64,000 bases of DNA from NCBI GenBank assembly GCA_946122785.1, contig CAMGYJ010000006.1, positions 40,320,066 through 40,384,065 on the forward strand, written 5' to 3'. Made by a program: the position numbers and the translations under genes. Below, piece by piece: positions 44,481 through 55,803 of the stretch (within the stretch, counting starts at the first letter, position 1; every line of letters begins with the position of its first letter). Source of the stretch: Linum tenue (Eukaryota; Streptophyta; Magnoliopsida; Malpighiales; Linaceae). The notes below the pieces were generated by a model. It saw only the letters and a list, made by a program, of their open reading frames with translations, was not told the origin of the DNA and ran no database searches.

Positions 44481-45040
44481 ATGGTCCATGTAGGCATCTA
44501 GTTTGAGCTTGAGTGACGTCATGCGGGGTGAGCGGGGTCGCATCAATATACCTCCTCCTCCTCGTCCTTCTTCCTCTCTTCTTGGTCCTCCTCCTAAACC
44601 CTCTTCTGCTAAAAAGTCCAAGTCTGCAGGGGAACTAAGCACAACTAGTGACCTAGTTTTCACCATCTCTGAAGGAAACTCCTCCTCAGATGACTCTGCA
44701 GCCTCTGCTCCTGCTTCTTAACTTTTATTTATTTATGCTTCCTTAGCTAGTTGAGCAACTTTTGTAATATCGTCCTAACTACATGATGATGCATTTATCC
44801 AGGGGGAATGAGGTTAGGACTCTAGTTTTTTATTAGTTTGATGTAGCTGTTGTTTAGGGGGAATGTGCTTGGATTTCTGTCTTCTTTTGTAACTCATGCC
44901 CCCGGATTGTTTGGACATGCTCCTGCTGTAATCTATTTTTAATTAATGCAACTATGTTTTTCCTTTGGATTCTTGGTCTGTTGTTTTCTTACTTCTTGTT
45001 TTTTCAGGTATTTCCATACTTCTCGGACGAAGGGGTAAAT
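44481..45040 (+). pseudogene. 3' end of the SIRE env-like ORF and pre-LTR region
   Basis: The frame 44503-44721 codes a low-complexity Pro/Ser-rich C-terminus (RINIPPPPRPSSSLLGPPPK, then GNSSSDDSAAS). After the stop come two agggggaatg words (44799 and 44857) and a non-coding stretch up to the polypurine gaaggggtaaat just before the LTR. This layout fits the 3' end of SIRE-type elements. The reading of the ORF as env-like is inference. Confidence 0.45.
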
Positions 45041-45609
45041 TGTTGGATGAAACGCCGTCGTTGCCCATGATGTAAAACGACGTCACTTCAACTTGGCTTT
45101 GCTGCAGTAAGGAACGGTGAAGTATTGAGATTTCGTCCTTCGAAGTCTTCTTCTCCACCTCGCAGCCTTCTCGAGCAGATAAGCTGCACTGCTCTTCTCA
45201 CGAGAAACCGGACAACCTTCTCTAGTCTGTCTGAATTGCCACCGCCTCTACTTGCCGCACAATGATGAACGCTATAAGGGGTGCTCTATAGGAAATGGTC
45301 TTCTCAATAGTAAACAGTCTTTTTCTTGCTCTCTATTATAAATAGCAATCTATCTTCTTCATTTGAATTTTGCAGTTGGTAGTAAGAGTGATAGGTATTA
45401 GTCTTGTCTACCTGGGGTCCGTTCATGTAACTACTTCAGTAGATCAATCACAGTGTGTGTACTGGGTGATTGAGTTTTGGGAAGTAGGAGAGTTGAGTGT
45501 TCTTCCATGTCAAAGAGCCAAGTCAATTGGCTTGGCTAGAGTTCTCTTTGTATTTGTGTATATTCATTTCAGATTCAATAAAAGTTTCCTTTTCACCAGT
45601 AATCAACAT
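45041..45609 (+). repeat. 3' LTR of the SIRE-like copia element
   Basis: It starts TGTTGGATGAAACGCCG after the purine tract aaggggtaaat. It has a TATA box (tataaatag at 45337-45345) and a transcript-end region with attcaataaaag near 45573, and ends near ccagtaatcaaca. The 5' LTR is absent. The right neighbour is Athila copy B, cut within gag. Confidence 0.7.
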
Positions 45610-47640
45610 AGAGAGGTTGAAATAGAGACTTTTTATGGAGGTCACATTCAAGATGATAAAAATCTTATCGACTCTCTTTGCCAAGGGAAGTTGATAAACA
45701 TGACCACACCTCAAGTGACCGAGTTGCTCGAAAATATGGCTCTCAAGAATATGATAGGGGCTTGACAAGAAGTGGTAAGAGAAGAACCGAAAGAGGAGTG
45801 CGAAGTGTAGGAGCAAGTGCTCCACTTGAAGCGAAGCTCGACAAGTTGATCGAGGTGATCCTCGAGGACAAGAAGCAAGAGAAGAGAGCGGTGATGTCCT
45901 GTGATTGGTGTTCAAGCACTAATCATGAAATTGTTGACTTTCAAACGATGAAGGAGACAAGTACCCCCAAGGAGCAAGTGAGTTTCATTGCCAATGCTAG
46001 AGGGAAAAACCCTTATAGCAACACCTACAACCCCGGGTGACGCAATCATCCAAACTTGGCTTGGTTTTCCCCTACCAATCCAAGACCTCCCGGTTTCCAA
46101 GGTCCAATGGGAAACTATCAACTTCGGCCAACTTTCATTCAACAAAGGCCTCAATTCTAAAACTCAAACATCCAAAAACCATACCAAACGCAAGGTGGTC
46201 AAGGGTTCCAACAATAACAACAAGTCCAAAAATTCTCTAAACTTGAAGACCTTGTTACCACCTTTGCGAGTACAAGATCTCAGAAGTTCGAGAAGATTGA
46301 GCAATTCATGGATGTGGGAAACTCAAGTTAATCTCGTTTGATGCGGGACTCCGAAGCCATCAAGCAAGTCTCCAAAACTTGGAAGTGCAAATTGGCAATC
46401 TTGCCGGGATCCTCACCGAGAGACCAAAGTGAGCCCTACCCTGTCAAACCGTTACATACCCCAAGGATCATGCCGGCGTGAATGCAATTCATTTGAGAAA
46501 TGGGAAGGTGACTCCGGAGGTCGTTGCCAAGGAAGTGAACAAGAAGGAAGACCCTATACCCGAGGGTGGAGAAGAAGAAACCTCGGGAGAAAAGTGAGGA
46601 GTAGCGAGGAAGGCATCACCAACACCACCACCTGTGGCTGAGTACACACCACCCCTACCTTTTCCCATGAGGGTGCACAAGGAAATATTGGAAGTGGAAT
46701 GTGGAGGTTTCATGGAGATGCTCCGAAAGCTCCACCTCAACATTCCCTTCCTTGAAGCAATGGCCCGCATGCCAAGGTATTCAAAATACCTCAGTGGGAT
46801 TCTCTCCAAGAACCCGAAGTTCAAATACCTTGCCAATGTTACCCCAGTTGAGGAGTGCTTGGCCTTCATCCTCAACAGGTTGCCCAAGAAGCAACCTGAT
46901 CCAGGTAGTTTCACCAAACCTCTTTGCATCGATACTCATCACATAGTAAAATCCTTGGCGGACTTAGGGGCGAGCATAAATGTGAAGCCATTTAAGAGGC
47001 TAGACATAGGTGACTAAAGACTATGAGGCTTTGTTTCACATTGGCCAATCGCTCTGTCATTAGTCCTAGGGGCATTATGGAGGATGTGCTAGTACGAGTG
47101 GGGAAATTCTGTTATCCGACGGATGTTGTGATCCTGCATATAAGTGATGATTAGAGATGCCACCCATACTAGGACGCCTACTAGGAGGCCCTTTCCTTGC
47201 CACCACCAAGGATTTAATTGATGTAAATGAGGGAACTTTGATTCTGAGGGATGGTGAGGAGAGAATTACTCTTGGAATTGAACCTAAACCTATGAGCGAG
47301 GATTTGAAGAAAGTGGAACCGGGTGAAATGAATGCAAGTGGAGGAGAACCTTGCAAGCTGAACCACACTATTACTGTTGTTCCTTGTGATGATGTGAAGT
47401 AGCAAAGCAAAGAGGGCATCTCGCCCAAAGAAGGATGAAAAAGAGCTTGGCGTGAAAGGATAAATCATGCTATGCCCGGAGGAAGGAAAAGGTCAAATCG
47501 AAAGTCATTGGCCAAGAAGGAGACCACTTGGAGAGTAAGTTGGGAGGCGACATGCCTCGCCCCGAGATTGTGGCAGATCCAATCTCGGTGGCATCACGTT
47601 CAAAGGCGTGATATATCCGCAACGTCAAGCTAGTGACATT
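45610..47640 (+). pseudogene. Athila copy B: gag (5'-truncated) and protease; RT and integrase missing
   Basis: Gag resumes at EIETFYGGHIQDDKNLIDSL and, in the next frame, RGVRSVGASAPLEAKLDKL and CDWCSSTNHEIVDFQTMKET. Both match copy D closely. A later frame gives LPFPMRVHKEILEVECGGFM and the protease LADLGASINVK, followed after stops by PRGIMEDVLVRVGKF and GRLLGGPFLATTKDLIDVNE. Directly after the protease, at 47403-47640, the sequence passes to the region that normally follows integrase, including gcgcttgttgggaggcaacc (47647-47666). Pol is thus deleted, not merely mutated. Several frame changes and stops are present. Confidence 0.85.
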
Positions 47641-48850
47641 AATTTAGCGCTTGTTGGGAGGCAACCCAACGTAGGTTTGTTTTGTTTTCCTTATTTTCGT
47701 TTTTGTGTCGAGTGAAGAGTTCAAGTGGTCGTGTGGTATCCCCATGCCAGGTTTTTTTGATTGCCTGTTTTGAGTTGTGTCTTGAATGATAGTACGCACG
47801 GTGGAGTAGGTCGAGTAAATTTTTTTCGGAAGTACCCTATTTTCACTGCAGTTCACGGACGGATTGCTCTGTTCAAAGTCTTAATCAATCGTGGACAATC
47901 AAACGCGTCCATGAACCAAGGCGCTTCCACGTGTATCAAACCCACAGGTTTGCCCCACTTCACGGATGCATTGCGATGTTCACGGTCTTAATGACCGTGA
48001 ATAGGCAAACGCGTCTATGAACCTCATGGTCTTCATATAAAAGGGCCGTGAACGCTTTCCCTTCACTTCACGACCCAAAAATCGGCTGAATCCTTTCAAA
48101 CTCGCCGGAAAATCACGATTTTTTCCCTTTTCACCCACTTCCGACGAGCCAAATCAAAATCCAATCGCACACCCATTCTCCCCTCGTCTAGGTCGTCCTT
48201 CGCCAAATTTTTGGGGGGATTTGGAGTAGATTCTTTCCAGTGAAGTCTCCGCCAGCGAGCCTCCGATGAGCTTCCGGTGAGCTTCCGGCGAAGCTCCGGC
48301 GACCCTCCTACAGCCTGTTTTCGGCCAGTTTTTCGCCTCCCTCGCCCTCTCCTCACTTTCCCTACCTTCCTACTCGAGTCTCCAGGTTAGTTTTCAACTC
48401 TACCTTGATTAATTTGGGAGAATAGGATTAGGTAGTGAAGGGAGGAGAATTTTAGAGAATTGAATGTTGAACTTAGCAATAGGGCGAGGAATTAGGTGAA
48501 TTGTGGTGAATGAATGATGTTTGCATGAGCTTAGTTGAGCCTTGGTGGACGTGATTTGATTAGAATTTCTCTTATTTGTGGAATTTGCCCAACAAGTGCT
48601 AATTTGTGAATGAATGTGCAATTTTTGTGCTTGAGTGGTGGATGGTAGCCACCGTGCATGGTTCAGGTTTAATTTTTGTGTAGATAATCCGTGAAACACC
48701 TAGAACCATGCTTTGGTGTGCTTGTGCTTACTAGTTTAAAATAGCATGGGCCCGTAGTGGAAATATAAGTGTGGGGGGAATTCCTTTTTCCTCCCTATGA
48801 GTTGAGATTGACAATTATTTCCACATATGGTGCATGTTTGTCGGTTTTGC
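47641..48850 (+). other. Spacer of Athila copy B between pol remnant and env-like ORF
   Basis: The spacer contains repeated ttcacgg/gaccgtgaa words (47850-48060) that resemble those of the LTR at 51510-51750. A block of cttccggcgagctccgg-type repeats lies at 48240-48310. A donor-like CTCCAG|GTTAGT lies at 48383 and an acceptor-like GGTTTTGCAG at 48852. Otherwise non-coding. Confidence 0.5.
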
Positions 48851-49926
48851 AGGATTCTTAATTTGGAGCATGAGTACATCAACTACTTGGTGAACTATGC
48901 ACGGTTCGGGGCCAAGTTTGCCTATCAGCGGGACCGTCCGATTGGACCGCATTGGAGGCTAGACCTAGACATGTTTAACATGTTCAGGTGTCGAGCCGCG
49001 ATGTTAGGGGTTGCCTGTCACAACCAGTGGTGCCAGCTCCTGTCAGTGGACGAGCTTATCTACCATGAGCTCTGCATGGAGTTCTACTCCACCTTCTCCC
49101 ACATCGTCCTGACGAGCAAGAAGAGTCGGCCCCACGTGGATTTTATGCTTGGAGGTCAGTCGGGGTGCTGACTTATGATGCCTTTGCCCAGGCCATGGGG
49201 TTGGACATCACATACATGACGATGACAGAGCGACAATACACCGTCGATTTCCACTATCAGACTACATTTCACGCCCCCCTTCCGCCCCGAGCACGAGTAG
49301 GATGAGTACGAGGTTTGTCGCATCAACAGAGGGCTGCTTGCCCTCCATTCTATGAGGCATCTAGCAGAGCCGCTCCACCTGGTATCGCTGGTTGGCACCA
49401 CTTTCACCCGGTGTCTGGGGCGGAACAAGGTGGACACCATGCACATGGGGGGCATCGTCACGAGGCTTGCTGGTACTTTCATGTGAATGTGGATAGGTTC
49501 TCCATCATTGTCCAGACCGAGCCCTTCCCAGTGGAGACTCTCTACAACATGAAGTTGGTGCTTCGGGGAGAGCGAGGGATAGAGTACCTCGACGGGCTCC
49601 GACCCTCAACAGTTATGAGGCCAGCAGTTGACCCGGATCTAGTGGAGCTTGATGTAGAGGTCCCTCCTCCAGAGCAACCACCTGTTCGAGATCCCAGCCG
49701 CCGCCGGCGTCCCGTCCTCCAGCGCCTGCACCACCCCACCACCAGCAGCAGCACCATCAGGTGTTGGTCCTTCCACCTCCGGGTGCACCTCGAGGAGAGG
49801 ATGGACCGTTTTGAGATCCACATAGTGGGAGTCACCTTCTGGCTTGACCAGCGCGCCGACCTGCTTGAGCTGATTGCTCGTCACCAAGGCCTCCTTCTAG
49901 ATGATGAGTTGGGGCCTTCAACCTAA
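48851..49926 (+). pseudogene. Athila third ORF (env-like / ATHILA ORF-1 type)
   Basis: The first frame reads LNLEHEYINYLVNYARFGAK, LSVDELIYHELCMEFYSTFS and DFMLGGQSG. This is the ATHILA ORF-1 family pattern (YHEL..EFYSTF....DF.LGG). After a one-base shift near 49163 it continues VLTYDAFAQAMGLDITYM. A third frame gives LAEPLHLVSLVGTTFTRCLG and MHMGGIVTRLAGTFM. The last frame (49315-49926) is Arg/Pro-rich. The gene is broken by frameshifts. The family's role is unknown; envelope function is a hypothesis from position only. It may have been expressed from a spliced RNA. Confidence 0.65.
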
Positions 49927-51346
49927 TGAGAGGTAGCCGACGAGTGAGACATGTGGCAGAGCGGAGTCCTTTCGCCCCACTTCTCCAATTGTAACTCTGA
50001 ACTCTTTTATGTTATTTTTTCTTTCTTTTATTTGGTATGTGTGAACAACTACTACTATCGTATTGTTACGTGTAATAAACTCACCTTGAGCGAGTATGTG
50101 TTGTGTTTGTGTGTGTGTTTTTTGTCTTCTCCTTAAAGCTCAAATTTCCTACCCCAGAAAAATTCCAACTTTCGCTCACCAAGCAATGCGGTAACATCGT
50201 TCTACCCATATCTTACGCCATTGAGGGCAATGTCGAACTTAAGTGTGTGTGTGTGGGGGGGGGGGTAGTTTATTATTATGCTTGTGTGAGTGTGATTGAA
50301 TCTCGTGTTTATTGGCATTGACCTTGAATTGTTGCATGTGATCGAGTGTGTCCTATGATGATGATTGAGAGGTGCATTAGGATAGTGCAAAGGTTTAGTT
50401 CTCATGTATGCAAAAATGAATGGGTGTCTTGACTCGATTACTTGTTGCTTACAATTGCCATGCATTGTGTTTTGTGAAATTGGAATGGATTATTGGGTGA
50501 CTAGGTAGCCATGTGAGTTTTGAGCCGATCATTTTCTTCTTATATGCTTAGATCCCTCTTACTATGGTGAGTAACATCACAGTTGTCACTAGTGAGTATG
50601 ATGGAGACATAGGATTAGTCCACGCCCAAATGTTGATTGTCCGGAAATTCTTTATCCCCTAGTCAACCCTTTTGAGCCTTGTGACTTTGGGTGTCGTTCT
50701 CTAGTTCATGATGGGTGATAGTTTGGAATGTAGAAGCAAGGTTTTTGACCGATGCTAGTGGCCATTGATTGTAGGGAAGGTTCTTAGTCGAAACCATAGA
50801 ACCTTCGGTTTTAGGGTGAAGATGTAGGACCTCATGTGACGACAAGCTAGTGATGACAATCGTCACGTTAAATCTAACATTTAGAGGTTGTCACCGTGGT
50901 GAAGAGACGATAGGGCCGAGTGTTGATGATTGTGACATTCTTTGCACCAAAAAGGTATCGACCCCACTGCTTAAGAGAGTGAGTGATTCATTCTTGCTTT
51001 GCATGTCATATCATACCCCGGTGAGGACCTTTTTTGTCCATTCGTTTGTTCCTTGGACTTGAATGTTATGCATGGTTAGTTGTGGTTGATAAGTGATCTT
51101 GTAGAGACTTGCACTGATTCATGAACAAGGTGAGAACATTTTGTTTGCCCGTTTTGGTGACCTCGAATGTCATTTGTGGTGGATGTTGGTATTGCTTGCA
51201 ACGATCCATGTGTTAATTTCCAATAGCCATTGAGATTTGCCACTTTGTGCCCTTTGAATTGTCCCCAATGCATTTTGTTAGGTTGAGATATTACCTTGTG
51301 TGAAATGGTTTGCTTGGGGACAAGCAAACGTCTAGTGTGGGGGAGT
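49927..51346 (+). other. 3' non-coding region of Athila copy B with polypurine tracts
   Basis: No protein is supported. cattgagggcaatgtcgaac is followed by gtgtgtgtgtg and G11 at 50255-50265. The proper polypurine tract, gtctagtgtgggggag at 51331-51346, directly precedes the LTR. The spacing of the upstream G tract to the LTR (about 1.08 kb) is the same in the antisense element at 38.4-39.5 kb. Confidence 0.65.
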
Positions 51347-53345
51347 GATTCAGACCTAATTGTACACTTTTTATTCCCATTTCTCATTAATGTTTGTGGC
51401 AGTTAAGCTTCAAAAGGGGTGGTTTTATGCTAGGTTTACTGTGTTTCGAGGTGTTTCAGAGTCTAACAGGTGAAACCAACTCCGGAGTCGAAAGAGGAGG
51501 ATTTAGCCCGAGTTCACGGTACAACATTGGAGTTCATGGTCGCTAGTACCGTGAACTGGAACCACAAACCGTGAACAGCAAAGCGTCCAAAGGGGTTTAT
51601 GAGGTTACTGACGCCATGGTAGTTCACGGTCGCTAAGACCATGAACTGGAACCACAAACCTTGAACCCCAGAAGTGAAGCGGTACGTTTTGATCAAGCTC
51701 AATGAGTTCACGGACACGTTCTGATGTTCACGGCTTTGAAATGGGGTCGTGAACTGGGCGCAATCTGAGTATAAAAAGTCTGCTGAAAGGAAGAAGAGGG
51801 GGAGCCCAATGTGAGAGAAACCTTCTTCTTCTTGAAACCCTAGAGAGAAAAAGTCACGAACCAAGAGGGAGAAGAGTCTAGGGTTTGCTCCAAGTGAAGA
51901 TTTTGGAGCTCCTCTTTTTTGGAGGATCTCTACAAGCACGAGGAGAGTTGGGTTCATCTCAATAATGGTTTCTTTCTTCCTCTTTTGTGTTCTTCCTTTG
52001 ATTGTGTGGATTGAATGATTGTGTGATGGTGGTATTTATTTTAAGCATTGGGGTATTGTTTTATGGAGATTGTGCATAGTTTTTGCTTTGCAAATCTATT
52101 GTACTACCCTAACCTTAGTGGCGGACCCAGAAATTTTGCATAGGGGTGTCCTCTTTTAAAAATAAATTAAATAAAATAAATTAATAATTAATAAAAATAA
52201 AATTGTAAATTTGAAAATACATTACTCGCAGGTTAAAAAAGTCCATGATTTTTTTTCATATTCGAAAATAATTGTAGAATACACTTGGTGTCTATAGTGT
52301 TAAAAAAAATTGTCTCTATATACCCTACTAGACAATCATTCACGAACTTATCACATATTCAATTTGTAAACTTGTTCTCGATGTAACCCAAAGCTGAAAG
52401 ACTCTTTCAACACTTGTCGTATTAAGGGTAGTTTGAAATTAGTTTAATTGTTAGGTTTTTAAAATAATTAGAGATAGGAAATGACATTTTACTATTACAT
52501 TTTTCAAAATCGAACCACAAATGAGTTGTAAGTGAACGAAAATTAAGTTTATCAATAAGAATAGTGTTCTAGATTTGAATTACCCAATCTACTACTTATA
52601 TTCCTATACACAAATGACAGTAGGATAATCATGTTTTCAAATTTCAGGGGTGTCCCTCACTATCATTTTTTTTTGTCCATATGGTAAATTACCACGGGGT
52701 TGGATAATCGTATTTCCAAAATTTAGGGGTGTCCGGGGACACCCCTAAAACCGACTGGGTTCGCCCCTGCCTAACCTAGATTAGAGAGAAGCCCCCTTAT
52801 CTAATTAAGAGGCTCAAAATTGAGCTGGATTTTCTTAGGCATTCCAAGCCTCCTAACTAGGTTAATGAAGGGCAATCCTCTACTTGAATTAGACACCTAA
52901 TGGGGCTACAATTGCTTGGGCCAATGGGGCTACAATTGTAGCTCTAATGCTTACCTTGGCCTAGGAATTGAGAGGATGGTTACTAACCATTTTTTCACCT
53001 CCTACGGGTCACAATTACCTCGTCACACACCGGTTCATTTGATCCCACGGTTCAATGTAGTTAGTTAGGGGGAAGCAACACCTGAGTGAAGCTTCTCACT
53101 TGGGAGAACCCAAGTACTCTCTTTCGGATCCAAGAAACAGCTCTCAGAGATCTTTTTTCCTTTTGGAAATAGAAATGGAGGAGACGGGTACAATTTTTAT
53201 ATCTGTTTTATATCCGAAGGCTTACCGTGTAGATTGTAGAGATTTCAACAAACAACAATACTCTAGATAATTTTTCAAACAATCAAAGTAGGAGTACATG
53301 GGCCGACCTAGGTTGATATTTAAACATACTTTCACTAAACTTCAC
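51347..53345 (+). repeat. 3' LTR of Athila copy B, interrupted by a MITE and truncated
   Basis: It starts TGATTCAGACCTAATTG after the polypurine tract. It includes a tataaaa box near 51770, a pyrimidine/purine-rich leader like 61036-61190, and late segments (gttagggggaagc, gtaggagtacatggg) shared with the LTRs at 61.8 and 25.5 kb. It lacks the final about 50 bases (CTAGAGTTTAAAAACTTGG...) and stops at 53345, where antisense copy C begins. The hAT MITE at 52116-52769 lies inside. Confidence 0.75.
52108..52777. mobile_element. Non-autonomous hAT element (MITE) inside an Athila LTR
   Basis: The element spans 52116-52769 (654 bp). It starts TAGTGGCGGACCCAG and ends CTGGGTTCGCCCCTG, giving inverted repeats with two or three mismatches. 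The flanking 8-bp duplications CCTAACCT at 52108-52115 and 52770-52777 are identical. Removing one copy restores ...CCTAACCTAGATTAGAGAG, like the LTR at 61466-61480. A subterminal gtccggggacacccc palindrome is present. The core is AT-rich and non-coding. Confidence 0.92.
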
Positions 53346-55803
53346 TGATGACTCTTCATAGAAATCATACTTATGGTGGAGTCCTAGGTGAATACAATGA
53401 AGTCTCTCAGATGCTCATCCGGTGCTTGAGATAGAATGGATCCACTTGAAGGTTGGTGTGCATGATGGTGAGGGTCAAGCTCTCTTGTAGCGATATCATT
53501 ATCCGTGAATGGCTTATGGAATTCCCCGAATACTTCATCTTCGAGTATAGGAGCGAGGTTACCCATAACCATTCGACTTCCTCTCTTGGGATGTCTTTCT
53601 TCAAAGATGAACCTTTTGAATTTCCTTCTATGATCATTGACTTGATGAGAAACTTTAAGCAACTCTTGAGTTCCCCTCTTGGAATGAGTCACCTGCACCT
53701 TCAACTTTACTATCATGGGGGTCAATATGGGAGACCATATTGAACCATTCTGTCTCAAGGCTTGAAGGTTGTGTGATAAGAGGTGTGACTGGCTCACAAT
53801 CCATCTTGATATCGTTCCATTGGAGGTATTTGTGAAAATTGGGGATTAAAGTCATATGGTACCTTATCTCCTCCTCACCAAACCTTTAGGTGATCTTGGC
53901 TAAGAATGGTCACCCTTGGATGATTAATGCATTATTCCCCTCCGTGTCGAGAACCACGAAGTCCACCAGATAACCAAATGAGCACACTTCACCATGACGT
54001 TCTCTATGATTTCTCTTGGCTCGACGATGGATCTAATGGCCAACTCAATCTGCATCTTAGTAGGTATGAGTGGGGGGGGGGGGATCCTCCACACCTGATT
54101 GACACCGAAGGCACTTCACTAACGGATACCATAGCTACTTCCTACATTTTCCTCTTTCCCGACAATATTTCCTTCAAGAATTTAGTATATTTAGGAATCT
54201 TCATCACCATGTCTAGTTCAAAAAAAGATCACCATGTCTAGGAAAGGGACCGTTACCTTCAATTTCTTCAAGGTATCCTTCCATGGAGCACACTCATGAT
54301 AGAGGTCACTTTCAAATAACCGTCTAGGATAAGGAACTTTTGGTCTTCGATCGGGTACTTGAGTCTTCTTTGACTTCTCCTCATTTTCAATCTTGATTTC
54401 GTTGGAGGGGTTGCTCCTATTTCCGAACTAGCCCTTCTTCTTCAGCGACTTCACGTTGAAATTCTCTTACTGGAATCCTCGGAGTTGAGATAGGATTGTC
54501 CTTCAAGGGTCAGCCACTCGTTAGAGTTACCGCATGACATCCTTCCTTTGGATTAGGTTCGGTATTGCCCGGTAGAGTTCCTTGAGGCCTTAACGATGTA
54601 GTTTGAGCCAACGAACTTAGTTGATCTTCAAGTTTTGAAGTGAAGCTTGTTGATTCCTTTGACATGCTTCCAAACTTGAGAATTCAGTTGAGGTATTCTC
54701 TATGAACTTATCAATAGCTTCAAACTTCTTGTTGGATTGTGTAACAAATTGTCCTACCAAGTCTTCAAGTTTCGTGACTTGACCATCGGAGGGTCGACAT
54801 TGTTCTTGATACGCTCCTTGGTATGATGGTTGACTCGGTCTTTGATAAGTATTTTGCATTGGAGCTTGAGATTGAAATCCCAGATTTTTCTTATCTGTCG
54901 GAAAATACCAAAGAAAGTTAGGATGGTTCCTCCATCTCGGATTATATGTCGAGCTATAAGGGTTGTACGCTCGAGATTTCCCTCCAACAAAGTTGGCTTG
55001 CTCAAATTGTAGTGAAGCCACAATCATAGACTTGTACTCTTCCATAGTATGACTTGAGTCGCCACACCAATCACACTTCATAAGCTGCTTCCATTGCCTT
55101 TCATTGACTATGTAACTTGATCAATTATCTTGAAAATTTCTTGAATATGAGCTTCTTACAAGGATTGTTCTTCAACCTTCATTAAACTTCCCTTCGATAT
55201 GCTCTTACCTCTCCTTCCGTCACCCCAATCATAGCTATTAAGGGCTATCTCTTCGATTAATTGTTGAAGTACTCCGACTTCTTTGTTCCTATTCACTAGT
55301 CGCATCGATGAGGCTTCGTGACTCCTTTGTCAACCCATTATAAAAAAATTTACTTGTAACCAATCGGCAATGCCAGGTTGAGGACACTTCAGTAGGAGAG
55401 ATGTAAACCTTTCCCATACTTAACAATGGTTCGTCCTCTTCTTCACGGAACATAGTAATCTCACTTCTCATTAAAGCCGTCTTAGAAGGTGTAATATACC
55501 TTGCAAAGAAATTTTTGCATAGATCATCCCATGAGGTGATGGAGTTATGTTGTTGATTATTCAACCCTTCATCAAAAAATGTTGTTGATTATTCAACCAA
55601 TTCTTTGCCACTCCGTTCAAGGTAAACGGAAATAACCTTAATCGGATAGCCTCTTGAGGAATCCCATGCACCTTGATTCCATCTGTCAATTCGTAAAATG
55701 ACATGACATGTGGATGCGCATCTTTACTCATCATCCCATTAAATTGGAACGCACTTTGAAGCATTGAAATCGTGGCCGGCTTTATGTCAGAATCATTGAT
55801 GGG

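Noticed and set aside
49542..49835. Arg/Gly-rich minus-strand frame
   Set aside because: Antisense to the Arg/Pro-rich end of the Athila third ORF; composition mirrors that sequence.
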